From positions 992,001 through 1,056,000 of the forward strand of contig NZ_OY781472.1 of assembly GCF_963677035.1 (NCBI RefSeq): a DNA stretch of 64,000 bases, read 5' to 3'. Shown one piece after another: positions 17,314 through 25,938 of this stretch. Under the pieces are notes generated by a model, which did not search any database, had not been told where the DNA came from, and was given only the letters and a program-made list of their open reading frames with translations. Position 1 is the stretch's first letter, and each line of letters begins with the position of its first letter. Source of the DNA: an uncultured Hyphomonas sp. (GTDB lineage: Bacteria; Pseudomonadota; Alphaproteobacteria; Caulobacterales; Hyphomonadaceae). The translations under genes were made by a program, and so were the position numbers.

Positions 17314-17445
17314 GCTCCTTCATCCGACGCGTCTTGTGACTTGTCCAGACAGGAAATCGATCCCGCCCGGTCATCACCCGGGGTCAACAGGAGCGCCCCG
17401 GAGGGCATCACAGGCTGCTTTGACCTGCCAATAATTGCCTTTGGA

Positions 17446-17475
17446 TTGGACAGGATGGAAACGCCGTCATAATCT
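17446..17475 (+). promoter_or_regulatory. possible promoter of the envelope protease operon
   Basis: TTGGAC at 17446-17451 and TAATCT at 17470-17475, with 18 bases between, form a plausible housekeeping-type promoter 62 bases before the protease start. It lies in the most AT-rich part of the divergent intergenic region. Pattern only. Confidence 0.35.
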
Positions 17476-17537
17476 TTCCATAGGGTTAATCTAGGTGGGC
17501 TGGGTTATTGTTTGAGAAATTCACGGGGAACGTTCTC

Positions 17538-19832
17538 ATGTCGAACCAGTCAACCAAATCAGCCCGCTGCCTGCTCGGGGCTGCGCTGACCAGCCTGCTG
17601 CTCGTCTCGGCGTGCGATCAGCAGAGCGAGCGGCTCGATCGGGCCCGCGAAATCGCGGAGGCCTCCCTCAAGCAGATCACCGGCGAAACCATCGTCGATC
17701 AGACCAGGAAGACAGATCCGATGCGGTCTGTCCCGGTCGAGGCGCGCGCCATTGCCGGCAAGGTGATCAGCGACATTTCCGGCAAGCCGACCAACAAGCC
17801 GGCCTTTGCCGTCCTCTCCGTCATCGCGAAGCCGGCCGACATCCCCCCTGCCGAAACTGCGGCGGAAATCGAAGGCGACGCGCTCTTCATCGAAGATGAA
17901 GCTGTCCTGGAAGAGGCCCTGGAGGCGCCGGTGGCAGCTGCTCCGGCCCCGGATTCGAGGGCCCGCGCCCCGGCCTCCCGGTCGCTGGAAATGTTCCAGC
18001 CGCAAGTGGGCCTCTCCCCGCGCGTGAAGCTTGACCCGAAAGCACGGGAGCAATCCCTGCAGCGGGTCGAGGAGGCCACTCAGGCGATGGAGACACGGGC
18101 GGAGGTCCAGCCTGCCCCGGTCAAAAGAACGCGCTCCCTGCAGCCCCGCTCGCTGGAATCTGCCCCGGTCGAGGAACAGATGGCCGCGCGCAAGATTGCC
18201 CGGCGCTCTCTGGTCACCCGCGATGCGATTGTCGCCCAGCGCGATGCGAATGCCGTGATGCTCGACACGCTGGCCAAGTACAAGATGAATGCCGAGGTGA
18301 CCCTGTCGCGCGAGGGCCAGATGGTGATCCAGGTGGCCGGCGCCGGGCCGACCCTGTTCACCCCGGAAGATGCGAAGGATCCGACGCTCAGCTTCCTTGC
18401 CATCGATGACGGCAATGGGTGTCCGGACCCGGACGATCTGGAAGCCATTGAGGCCGACGCCGTTCTGGCCACCAATTGCTTCGTCGACGATCTGCGCGCC
18501 TCCGGCCAGTTCGAATATGTCGAGAAAGACTTCATCTTCGAGAACCAGTTCGTGCGCCGCCCGCCGACAAACTCCCCCACGACGTCCGATGGCGTCACGC
18601 CGGATAGCGGAACGCCGTCCACCGGCAGCGCCACACCGGTGAAGGTGGAAGTAACCCCGAACGATCCGCTGTGGGATCTGCAATGGGACATGAAACCAAG
18701 AGGCACCGGCGAAGGCCAGTCGCTTGGCGGCGCAGGCGTTCAGGAATTCTGGACCCGTCAGGGCATCGAAGGCTCCTCCGATGTCGTCGTGGCTGTGGTC
18801 GATACGGGCCTGCAGATGACCCATCCGGACATTGCCGCCTCGGCCAATATCGCGCCGGGCTGGGACATGGTCTCCGATCCGCGCATGGGCAATGACGGGG
18901 ACGGACGGGATTCCGACCCGAACGATCCGGGTGATTTGTGCAACCCCGCCGTTCCGGGCGCAGCCGATTCCTTCCACGGCACCCATGTCGCCGGCACCAT
19001 CGGTGCCGCCGCCTCCAACAATGGCGCAGGCGTTGCGGGCGGCGCGTGGAGTGTGAAGATCGTGCCGGTCCGCGCGCTCGGCAAATGCGGCGGGCGCCTG
19101 TCCGACATCAACGACGCGATCCGCTGGGCCGCGGGCCTGATCCCGGCGGAAGGCGAAGATGGCGGCGAAGTGTGGAACGACAATCCGGCCGACATCATCA
19201 ATTTGTCGATCGGCCTCTTTGAATACTGCCCGGCCTCCCTGCAGGACGCCATCGACTCGGTGACGGAGCGCGGCGCGGTCGTGGTCTCTGCGGCTGGCAA
19301 TGCCCGGATCGACACCGCCTATTATGCCCCGGGCGGCTGTGACAATGTCATCTCTGTCGCCGCCGGGAATGCGCTGGGCGAGATCACGGCCTATTCGAAC
19401 TTTGGCGACGACGTCGATATCCTCGCCCCTGGCGGGGAAATGGCGCGGGATGACGACAATGACTCCCGCCCGGACGGCATCCTCTCCACCAAACAGTCGA
19501 CCGACTGCTACGACCCGGTCACCGGCGAAGCGGTTGAAGACTGCTACTATGCTTACGAGCAAGGCACCTCCATGGCGGCGCCGCACGTCTCCGCCGCTCT
19601 GGCGCTGCTGAAGGCCCGCGATCCGGAGGCCTCCTCGGATGAGCTTGTGTCGGAACTCCTTGCCGCCACCGATCCGCGCACGGACATGCAATGTGCCGGC
19701 CTCTGTTCCGACTATCCGGGCACCACCCCGATCGAAGGCTCTGACGGCATGTGCCGCCGCCCCTGCGGCGGGCGCATCCTGAACCTCGCCAATGTGCCGG
19801 AACGTGGCGGCCCGTCCGGCGGTGGAGACTGA
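17538..19832 (+). CDS. subtilisin-like (S8) protease lipoprotein with long N-terminal region
   Basis: A 764-residue predicted lipoprotein (lipobox LVSAC at about residue 26). Residues 30-300 are low-complexity and charged with two Arg-rich stretches (RTRSLQPRSLE, ARKIARRSLVTRD). Residues about 245-345 look like a propeptide ending in FEYVEKDFIFENQ. The S8 catalytic domain has Asp422 in VVAVVDTGLQ, His480 in FHGTHVAGTIG and Ser678 in GTSMAAPHV. Several Cys near the end (MQCAGLCSDYPG, MCRRPCGG) suggest disulfides. The ATG at 17538 begins the signal peptide. It leads a four-gene operon; the next gene starts at the following base. Confidence 0.9.
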   Translation: MSNQSTKSARCLLGAALTSLLLVSACDQQSERLDRAREIAEASLKQITGETIVDQTRKTDPMRSVPVEARAIAGKVISDISGKPTNKPAFAVLSVIAKPADIPPAETAAEIEGDALFIEDEAVLEEALEAPVAAAPAPDSRARAPASRSLEMFQPQVGLSPRVKLDPKAREQSLQRVEEATQAMETRAEVQPAPVKRTRSLQPRSLESAPVEEQMAARKIARRSLVTRDAIVAQRDANAVMLDTLAKYKMNAEVTLSREGQMVIQVAGAGPTLFTPEDAKDPTLSFLAIDDGNGCPDPDDLEAIEADAVLATNCFVDDLRASGQFEYVEKDFIFENQFVRRPPTNSPTTSDGVTPDSGTPSTGSATPVKVEVTPNDPLWDLQWDMKPRGTGEGQSLGGAGVQEFWTRQGIEGSSDVVVAVVDTGLQMTHPDIAASANIAPGWDMVSDPRMGNDGDGRDSDPNDPGDLCNPAVPGAADSFHGTHVAGTIGAAASNNGAGVAGGAWSVKIVPVRALGKCGGRLSDINDAIRWAAGLIPAEGEDGGEVWNDNPADIINLSIGLFEYCPASLQDAIDSVTERGAVVVSAAGNARIDTAYYAPGGCDNVISVAAGNALGEITAYSNFGDDVDILAPGGEMARDDDNDSRPDGILSTKQSTDCYDPVTGEAVEDCYYAYEQGTSMAAPHVSAALALLKARDPEASSDELVSELLAATDPRTDMQCAGLCSDYPGTTPIEGSDGMCRRPCGGRILNLANVPERGGPSGGGD

Positions 19833-20423
19833 ATGAGCGACGGCCAGCCCCCCGTGCATTTCGGCGGTCCGCTTGGGCTTGCGGGCCTGGCCATGCTGGC
19901 CGGGGCGACGGGTATCTTCGTCATGGCCGGGTCCGGCGGGCCCGCGCCTGCGCCGCAGCCCGCCGTAACGCAGGCCTCCGCGCCCAGGAAAGCGGCCCCG
20001 GTTCCGGACCTCCATCCCGGCGACGCCCTGCCTATTGCCCAGCCGGCGGAACTGCCTGCTTCGGCGGAAACGAAACAGCCGGCGGACACGAAGCTCGCCC
20101 AGGTCAGCCCGGACGGGTTGGAAATCGTCTATATCGTCCGCATCAAGGGCGAGCCGGAGATCGACGTCATCTCCCGCAATTTCAAGCGCGACCGCGCGGC
20201 GGCCGATATCGCCTGGGCCAATCTTCAGGCGCGCTATCCCGTGCTGAAGGATTTCCGGCTTGTCGGCGCCAGCTATTCTGGTGAAATCCGGCTCAGCTAT
20301 CGCCTGCCGCCCGGCCTTGAGCCGACCCGCGCAACCATCAACGAAATTCAGAGCCGGATCATGCAGATCGACAGCGTCGCTTATGCCGATCCGGACTATG
20401 TAGCCCAACCCGGAAAGGAATAA
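19833..20423 (+). CDS. membrane-anchored protein resembling a free S8 propeptide
   Basis: A 196-residue protein with one membrane helix near the N-terminus (about 10-31), a Pro/Ala-rich linker, and a C-terminal domain (about 90-190). That domain ends VAYADPDYVAQPG, closely resembling the end of subtilisin propeptides (I9-like inhibitor domains, ...YVEPDYV). No protease domain follows. It begins directly after the stop of the S8 protease gene. A role as a separate inhibitor or folding chaperone for that protease is inference; the fold assignment itself is tentative. Confidence 0.65.
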   Translation: MSDGQPPVHFGGPLGLAGLAMLAGATGIFVMAGSGGPAPAPQPAVTQASAPRKAAPVPDLHPGDALPIAQPAELPASAETKQPADTKLAQVSPDGLEIVYIVRIKGEPEIDVISRNFKRDRAAADIAWANLQARYPVLKDFRLVGASYSGEIRLSYRLPPGLEPTRATINEIQSRIMQIDSVAYADPDYVAQPGKE

Positions 20424-20428
20424 ATGCC

Positions 20429-21085
20429 ATGAGGAAGCGGATTGCCATTGCCCTGGTGCCTGCCTGCGCCCTGCTGGGCCTTGCCGGCTGCGACAAGTTC
20501 ATCCGCGGCATGGGAGACGATCCCGCTACGGAGTTTTCCGAGCCGGAAGACATCGCGCTGGCAGACGAAACGCCGGACGACACCCTCCCCGCGGACACGG
20601 ACGACACGCCCGTCTACACCCAGGCGGTGACCGAGACAGCGACCATTGACTGGACCGCGGCCCGCAACGACGTCGCGTCCAATTCCGGCAGCAGCGGCAA
20701 TTTCATGACCGCTTCACAGGAGGGCGACGCCCCGCCGGTGCCGGTGATGCTGCCATCGGGCATTGTCCTGCCGCAGGGCGCCGAGTCGGATGTGAAGTTC
20801 CAGCCGCTCAGCGATGGCTATTTCGCCTTCTATCCCGGCACGGACTACAACATCGTCGTCAATGGCACCAACGAGATCATCGGCGACCGTGCGCCCGGCA
20901 CGACCGACACACCGATGCGTTTCATCCCAACCATGAGCGGCGCGCAGGTCGCCTTCACCAAATATGGCGCGGATTATCTGATCGAATTCGAGTGCACGCA
21001 GGCAGACGGCGCACATGCCGACTGCATCAGCGAGGATGACGCCCTGTCGATCGCGGATTCCCTCGTCGCTGTGAGGTCGCGCTAA
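20429..21085 (+). CDS. hypothetical lipoprotein of the protease operon
   Basis: A 218-residue predicted lipoprotein with lipobox LAGC at about residue 21. An acidic Asp/Thr/Pro-rich stretch (about 38-65) precedes a folded C-terminal region (about 95-215) with FQPLSDGYFAFYPGTDYNI and one likely disulfide (FECTQADGAHADC). I recognise no family. It sits between the propeptide-like gene and the M23 gene, whose ATG overlaps its stop (TAATG), so it is part of the same translationally coupled unit. Confidence 0.7.
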   Translation: MRKRIAIALVPACALLGLAGCDKFIRGMGDDPATEFSEPEDIALADETPDDTLPADTDDTPVYTQAVTETATIDWTAARNDVASNSGSSGNFMTASQEGDAPPVPVMLPSGIVLPQGAESDVKFQPLSDGYFAFYPGTDYNIVVNGTNEIIGDRAPGTTDTPMRFIPTMSGAQVAFTKYGADYLIEFECTQADGAHADCISEDDALSIADSLVAVRSR

Positions 21086-22404
21086 TGATCCATACACGTT
21101 CTCTCCTGCTTGGCGCCGCCGCGCTGCTGACGCTATCGGCCTGTGACTTTGTCCGCTTCCCGGGCGATGGCGGCCCGCCGCCTGAGACACCCAGCTCCGG
21201 CCCCGCCGTACCGCCGGGTGCGCCGGGCCCGCCGCCACCCACGGCGCCCGTCGCGGATCCGTATGGAGATGGCGGCCAGCCATCGGGCCCGGATACGAAC
21301 ACGCCAGATACCGGCACAGATACACCGGACACCGGGCCGGCAGATACCGATCCCGGCACGGACACCCCTGCCGATACACCGGACGATGGCACGCCAGCGC
21401 CAGATGCCGGAACCCCCGACACTGACACCCCTGGCACCGACACGCCCGACACAGGCACGCCGGACGCAGATACGGCGGACGCAGATACGACAGACTCAGA
21501 TACGACAGACTCAGGCACCCCGGATCCTGACACCGATACGCCTTCGGACACCCCTGCTGATACGCCGGCGGATACGGTGGACGATTCGACGGATACCGCG
21601 GATACGGACACAACCCCGCCCGCCGATACACCTGACACGCCCGGCCCGGCAGAACCACCTGCCCCGATCCAGCCGGCCTTTTCCTTCTACGCCCCCGGCG
21701 CGCTGCTGCCCGGCACGGGCGAAGGCGCTGAAGCCGAGATGATCTTCGCGCCGGACATGGTCTTCCCGATCAAGGACTCGCCGGCCTATCTCCAATCCAT
21801 GGTGTTCACCTTCGGGGGCGGCATGGTCGGCGGCGACCAGTGCGACGAACGCAATTTCGACTATCCGTGGCGGGACAATTTCTGCGAGACGCGCACCTCC
21901 AACCGGAACTCGGCCTATTGCCCGATCAGCAAGATCCACCAGGGCCAGGACATCCGCGTCGGCACGCCGGAGAGCTGCCGGTCGGAACGCTCCACGTCGG
22001 CCGCCGACCGGACGGCGCATGAAGTCGTCGCCGTGGAAGACGGCGTCATCTCCAATGTCGGTTCCTACAGCGTGAACCTGCGCGCGGGCGGGCGGATCTA
22101 CAAATACCTGCACCTCAACATGAAGAAGCTGGCCGTCTCCATCGGCGACACGGTGAAGGCCGGTGACACGATCGGCTATGTCTCAAACGATTTCGGCGGT
22201 ACGCCCACCGTGCTGCACCTGCATTTCGAGATCACGCAGAACAATGGCAATGGCGGGTGGGACTATGTTCCGCCCTACACGTCACTCGTGGCCGCCTATG
22301 AGCGGCGCGAGAATGGCCCCGGCGAGCTGATCGACGATGGCGACGTGGCGATTGCGTCCGTACCGGCCTTCGTGATCCCGGAAGGCACCGAGATCATCGA
22401 ATGA
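21085..22404 (+). CDS. M23-family metallopeptidase lipoprotein with Asp/Thr-rich stalk
   Basis: A 439-residue predicted lipoprotein (lipobox LSAC, C20). Residues about 69-188 are an almost pure Asp/Thr/Pro/Gly repeat region (units such as DTPDTG and DTPADT) that should form an extended, acidic stalk. The C-terminal M23 domain has the metal ligands in HQGQD (H285, D289) and LHLHFE (H378, H380), so it looks catalytically competent, probably against peptidoglycan or a peptide target. Four Cys between 253 and 298 may form disulfides. Last gene of the operon; convergent with msrB. Confidence 0.85.
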   Translation: MIHTRSLLLGAAALLTLSACDFVRFPGDGGPPPETPSSGPAVPPGAPGPPPPTAPVADPYGDGGQPSGPDTNTPDTGTDTPDTGPADTDPGTDTPADTPDDGTPAPDAGTPDTDTPGTDTPDTGTPDADTADADTTDSDTTDSGTPDPDTDTPSDTPADTPADTVDDSTDTADTDTTPPADTPDTPGPAEPPAPIQPAFSFYAPGALLPGTGEGAEAEMIFAPDMVFPIKDSPAYLQSMVFTFGGGMVGGDQCDERNFDYPWRDNFCETRTSNRNSAYCPISKIHQGQDIRVGTPESCRSERSTSAADRTAHEVVAVEDGVISNVGSYSVNLRAGGRIYKYLHLNMKKLAVSIGDTVKAGDTIGYVSNDFGGTPTVLHLHFEITQNNGNGGWDYVPPYTSLVAAYERRENGPGELIDDGDVAIASVPAFVIPEGTEIIE

Positions 22405-22410
22405 GGTGCC

Positions 22411-22947
22411 TCAGGCTGGCCGGAAGGTCAGCGCGACGCCATTATTGCACCAGCGCTCGCCCGTCGGCGCGGGGCCGTCCTTGAAGACATGGCCCTGATG
22501 GCCAAGGCAGCGGGCGCAATGGTATTCCGTGCGCGTATAGAACAGCTTGTGATCAAGCTTGGTGCCTATCGCGCCCGGAAGGTGGTTCCAGAAGCTGGGC
22601 CAGCCGGTGCCGGAATCAAATTTCGTCTCCGATGAGAACAGCGGTAGGTCGCAACCGGCGCAATGGTATGTGCCCTTGCGCTTTTCATGCTCCAGCGGCG
22701 AGGAAAAGGCCCGTTCGGTATCTTCCTTGCGCAACACGCCGAAGGCCTTCGGGCTCAGCCTGTCTTTCCACTCTGCCTCTGTCAGGCGGCGCCATTTGCT
22801 ATCGGCATAGGGATCGCTTCTGGCGCCCTCTGCCGCGGTCTCGGCAAGGGCTTCGTGTGAACTGCCCGAACAGGCTGCGATGACGAGGGACGCGGTGCCC
22901 GCAAACAGGAGGCGGCGGCGCGACAGCAGGGAGAATGTCTGTTTCAT
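22411..22947 (-). CDS. msrB: peptide-methionine (R)-S-oxide reductase, exported
   Basis: A 178-residue MsrB that reduces methionine-R-sulfoxide in proteins. The SelR domain (about 50-176) has zinc Cys pairs CAGC and CARC, the TGWPSF motif, and the catalytic Cys in GERWCNNG (normally R-Y/F-C-x-N). The N-terminus carries a twin-Arg-like SRRRLLFAG followed by a hydrophobic stretch and AACSGS, suggesting Tat export and lipidation. This means repair in the envelope. It is convergent with the M23 gene. Confidence 0.92.
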   Translation of the reverse strand: MKQTFSLLSRRRLLFAGTASLVIAACSGSSHEALAETAAEGARSDPYADSKWRRLTEAEWKDRLSPKAFGVLRKEDTERAFSSPLEHEKRKGTYHCAGCDLPLFSSETKFDSGTGWPSFWNHLPGAIGTKLDHKLFYTRTEYHCARCLGHQGHVFKDGPAPTGERWCNNGVALTFRPA

Positions 22948-23026
22948 GCCTCTTCCCTACCCCCGAAGCGCCCTCGCAGGCGACACAAATTCATGTGAGG
23001 TTGCGTGAGCGTGCGCGGATGGCGCT

Positions 23027-23266
23027 TCAAATCCCGCCATCGACCCAGACTTCGCCGGCCAGATCGTCGAGCTTGCCCTGGAAATGCGCCCGTACATCTT
23101 CCACGGCCTGATTATAGACCACCGGACCCAGCTGCTTCAGCATCAGGTCGATCACGGCCTCGGCGCGGAAGCCGCTCAGATCCTCGTCAAACTCTTCGGC
23201 AAACAGGCGTTGCAGATGGGCGGCAAGCGCCGCGCGCCGGTCGTCGGAGAGGCTCAGCGGTTTCAT
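23027..23266 (-). CDS. DUF2164 family protein
   Basis: A 79-residue cytosolic protein matching DUF2164: EEFDEDLSGFRAEAVIDLML, then LGPVVYNQAVEDVRAHF. The function of the family is unknown. Its ATG overlaps the TGA of the prephenate dehydrogenase gene, so the two are translationally coupled. Confidence 0.85.
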   Translation of the reverse strand: MKPLSLSDDRRAALAAHLQRLFAEEFDEDLSGFRAEAVIDLMLKQLGPVVYNQAVEDVRAHFQGKLDDLAGEVWVDGGI

Positions 23267-24204
23267 TCGGCCTCTTTTGCCCCGTTCCGGTTCCGGCCGA
23301 AGTTCACCGTATTCGAATCCTGCCCGGCATCGATCACCGCCTTGCGGATTGTTCGCGCACGGCTGAACTCGTTCATCAGGAAATCACCATCGCCCCAGCG
23401 GATGGCCCGTTGCAGGGCGGCAAGGTCTTCCGAGAACCGGCCCAGACATTCCAGCACCGCTTCCTTGTTGTTGAGGAACACGTCGCGCCACATCACCGGG
23501 TCAGAGGCCGCGATACGCGTGAAGTCCCGGAAGCCGCCGGCGGAGAATTTCACCACTTCGCCCTGTTCCACCGTTTCCATGTCGAAGGCGGTGGAGACGA
23601 TGTTGAACGCGATCAGGTGCGGCAGGTGGGAGGTAATGGCCAGAACCCGGTCATGGCGGCCGGCATCCATGGTTTCCACCCTGGAGCCCAGCGCCTGCCA
23701 GAAGGCTTTCAGCTGCTCTGCCGCCGCATCATAGGCCTCGCCCTTCCCGGTCTGCGGGGTGAGGATGTACCAAGCATTGCGGAACAGGGTCGGGAAACCG
23801 GCTTCCGGCCCCGATTGCTCCGTGCCCGCCACCGGGTGGCCAGCGATGATGAACACCCGCCCGTCATCGGCGGAGGCCAGCGCTTCGGCGGCCTGTTTCT
23901 TCACGGATCCCACATCGGTCAGCACGGCGCCCGCCTTCATGTGCGGCACGGCGGCCTGCGCCACCGGGGCCAGCGCCCCGACCGGCACGCAGAGGATCAC
24001 GCAATCGGCGTCCTTCACGGCGTCGGCCAGCGTGTCTTTCACCTCGCCGAGGTCCAGCCCCGCCGCGCGCCGGCGCACATCGTCGCTGACATCATAGAGC
24101 GAAATCGAGCCTGCCGCGCCATAGGCCGCGGCGGCCCGTGCGATGGAAGAACCGATAAGACCAACGCCGACAATGGCGATGCGCTCGAAAATGGGGTCAG
24201 ACAT
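23263..24204 (-). CDS. tyrC: prephenate/arogenate dehydrogenase
   Basis: A 313-residue NAD-dependent dehydrogenase of tyrosine biosynthesis, converting prephenate or arogenate oxidatively. The Rossmann motif IVGVGLIGSSIARA is at residues 10-23. Conserved TDVGSVK and GHPVAGTEQSGPEAG segments follow, with the catalytic His in GHP, and helices of the C-terminal dimerisation domain include ITSHLPHLIAF. The ATG at 24204 starts just before the fold. It is followed by DUF2164. No aminotransferase or chorismate gene is adjacent. Confidence 0.9.
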   Translation of the reverse strand: MSDPIFERIAIVGVGLIGSSIARAAAAYGAAGSISLYDVSDDVRRRAAGLDLGEVKDTLADAVKDADCVILCVPVGALAPVAQAAVPHMKAGAVLTDVGSVKKQAAEALASADDGRVFIIAGHPVAGTEQSGPEAGFPTLFRNAWYILTPQTGKGEAYDAAAEQLKAFWQALGSRVETMDAGRHDRVLAITSHLPHLIAFNIVSTAFDMETVEQGEVVKFSAGGFRDFTRIAASDPVMWRDVFLNNKEAVLECLGRFSEDLAALQRAIRWGDGDFLMNEFSRARTIRKAVIDAGQDSNTVNFGRNRNGAKEAE

Positions 24205-24356
24205 CTGGGGTATTCCGTCCTGCGAATTAGAGCCCGCTCTGGTGGGCAATGCAGCCCCGCCCGTCAAGTACCCGGAAAGATGGCGTGCCATGTGTCGCAT
24301 TGCAGCCGGGCCCTGCCGGCCCGATGTGTCAGAGCAGTTCCCCCCGGAGTTCCCTC

Positions 24357-24746
24357 ATGTCGAAACCCTCCCCCATCCTGTCCGGCCTGCAGCTGAAATG
24401 CGGCAATTGCGGCGAAGGCAAGCTGTTCAAGAGCTATCTGAAGCTCAACGATGCCTGCCCCGTCTGCGGACGGGAAATGAGCAATGAAGACACGGCCGAT
24501 GGCCCGGCCTTCTTTGTCGGCTTCGGCGTGCTGATCCTGACAGCGCCCTTCATCTTCATCGTGCCCATGATTTCGATGCCGCTGGGCCTCAAGATCCTGG
24601 CCATTATTGCGGTCTGTGCCGTCATGATCGGGATGATCCTGGCGCTGCTGCCCATCGCCAAGGCGATTCTGCTGAACCTGCAGCTGCATCACAACGCAAC
24701 CGAGGTGAAAGCGACCGATGTCGGCGGGGACGAAAACGCGTCCTGA
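24357..24746 (+). CDS. DUF983 membrane protein
   Basis: A 129-residue protein with an N-terminal zinc-ribbon (CGNCGEG ... CPVCG, residues 15-44) and two adjacent membrane helices (about 57-80 and 84-107). This is the DUF983 pattern, often found near cytochrome oxidase genes, though not here. Function unknown. The ATG at 24357 places the zinc ribbon close to the N-terminus. Confidence 0.86.
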   Translation: MSKPSPILSGLQLKCGNCGEGKLFKSYLKLNDACPVCGREMSNEDTADGPAFFVGFGVLILTAPFIFIVPMISMPLGLKILAIIAVCAVMIGMILALLPIAKAILLNLQLHHNATEVKATDVGGDENAS

Positions 24747-24754
24747 CGCGTGCC

Positions 24755-25099
24755 CTAGCCGGAAACGGCCAGTTCGTCGCGCTCGCCGGTACGGATGCGG
24801 ATGACGGACCCCAGATCGAGAATGAAGATCTTTCCGTCGCCGATGGTCCCGGTATTGGCCGCCTGAATAATGGCATCGGCAAACCGGTCAGCGGCGCTGT
24901 CTGCGCAGGCGACTTCCACCTTCACTTTCGGAAGGAGGCGGACCTCATATTCTGCGCCGCGATACACTTCGGTCTTGCCGAGCTGGCGGCCATAGCCGCG
25001 GACCTCGGAAACGGTCAGTCCGGTGGCCCCGACTTCGGAAAGCGCATCGATCACCGCGTCGAGCCGGCTGGGCTTGAAAATGGCTGTCACAAGCTTCAT
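24755..25099 (-). CDS. PII nitrogen-regulatory protein
   Basis: A 114-residue PII signal protein that senses 2-oxoglutarate and ATP/ADP and controls nitrogen assimilation partners. The T-loop is complete with the uridylylation-type Tyr51 in VYRGAEYEV. The B-loop region NTGTIGDGKIFI and C-terminal RIRTGERD are present. It is not next to glnA or amtB in this window, so GlnB versus GlnK cannot be decided. The ATG at 25099 gives the canonical MKLVTAIFKP start. Confidence 0.93.
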   Translation of the reverse strand: MKLVTAIFKPSRLDAVIDALSEVGATGLTVSEVRGYGRQLGKTEVYRGAEYEVRLLPKVKVEVACADSAADRFADAIIQAANTGTIGDGKIFILDLGSVIRIRTGERDELAVSG

Positions 25100-25156
25100 G
25101 GCGCTTTCCCTCAATGGTTGCTGCAGATGCGAAGTATCGGTTCGGAGTATGACACG

Positions 25157-25900
25157 TCAATGACTTTCGCGTTTCGGCGACGGGACAGGACGCGGAATCC
25201 GTACCTTTTCAGTAACCGTGGCCGGTGCGCCGCCGCCTGGCCGGGCATAGAGCCGTTTGACGGCTTCGACCAGCACGACCCCGCCAAAACCGGGCGCAAT
25301 CAGGCTGCCGATCGCCTCCCAGCCTTCTGCGGCAGAGGTCACGAGCCCCGCCGAGACCGGCGGCATGTAGAGCGCGCTGCTTGATGCGGTGATCTGGAAC
25401 AGGCCCGAAGACAGGAGGTTTATCAGCTGCGGGCGCGTCCATGGCCGGCCCTGCCCGAACGGGGTGCGCGTCGCCCGCGACCACAGCCCGCCCCGGTTGG
25501 CCGTCGCCAGCACGATCCGCCCTTCCGGCGCCGTGATGCGCCAGATCTCGCGCAGATAAGTCAGCGGATTGCCCGCCTCTTCCAGCCCGTGAAGCACGAT
25601 CACGCGGTCGAACATGCCATCGGGAAAGGGGAGCCGGTCGTCGCCGACCCCGACACAGGCATTGCCGCGGCCGGAATAGTCCCATGTCACAGGGCCATGC
25701 TCGTACGGCACGGCGGCGACAATGCGCGATGGCGCCTGGCCGAAGGCATCCAGCACCGGAATCGCAAAGCCCAGCCCCAGCAGCGACAGGCCGCGCGCAT
25801 CGCCCCACAAATCCGTCAGCTTGCCCGAAAGCACGCGCGCAGCCGCCTGCCCCAGCGAGGCGCTGTAAAAGCGTTCGAGCGTGACGGCATCCTGACGCAT
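25157..25900 (-). CDS. class I SAM-dependent methyltransferase
   Basis: A 247-residue protein with a methyltransferase type-11 pattern: motif I as LLGLGFAIPVLDAF, acidic DRLPFPDGMFDRVIVLHGLEE and later WRITAPEGRIVLAT. The substrate is unknown. It is divergent from gloB, 38 bases apart. The ATG at 25900 was chosen as the start that gives a compact N-terminus. Confidence 0.85.
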   Translation of the reverse strand: MRQDAVTLERFYSASLGQAAARVLSGKLTDLWGDARGLSLLGLGFAIPVLDAFGQAPSRIVAAVPYEHGPVTWDYSGRGNACVGVGDDRLPFPDGMFDRVIVLHGLEEAGNPLTYLREIWRITAPEGRIVLATANRGGLWSRATRTPFGQGRPWTRPQLINLLSSGLFQITASSSALYMPPVSAGLVTSAAEGWEAIGSLIAPGFGGVVLVEAVKRLYARPGGGAPATVTEKVRIPRPVPSPKRESH

Positions 25901-25938
25901 GAGCTTCCCTGTGCTAGGCCGGTCTGCAGGAGACACAG

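Noticed and set aside
17559..20408. 949-codon minus-strand frame opposite the S8 protease
   Set aside because: The plus strand has a full catalytic triad and lipobox. The antisense product shows no family resemblance and is a GC-rich shadow.
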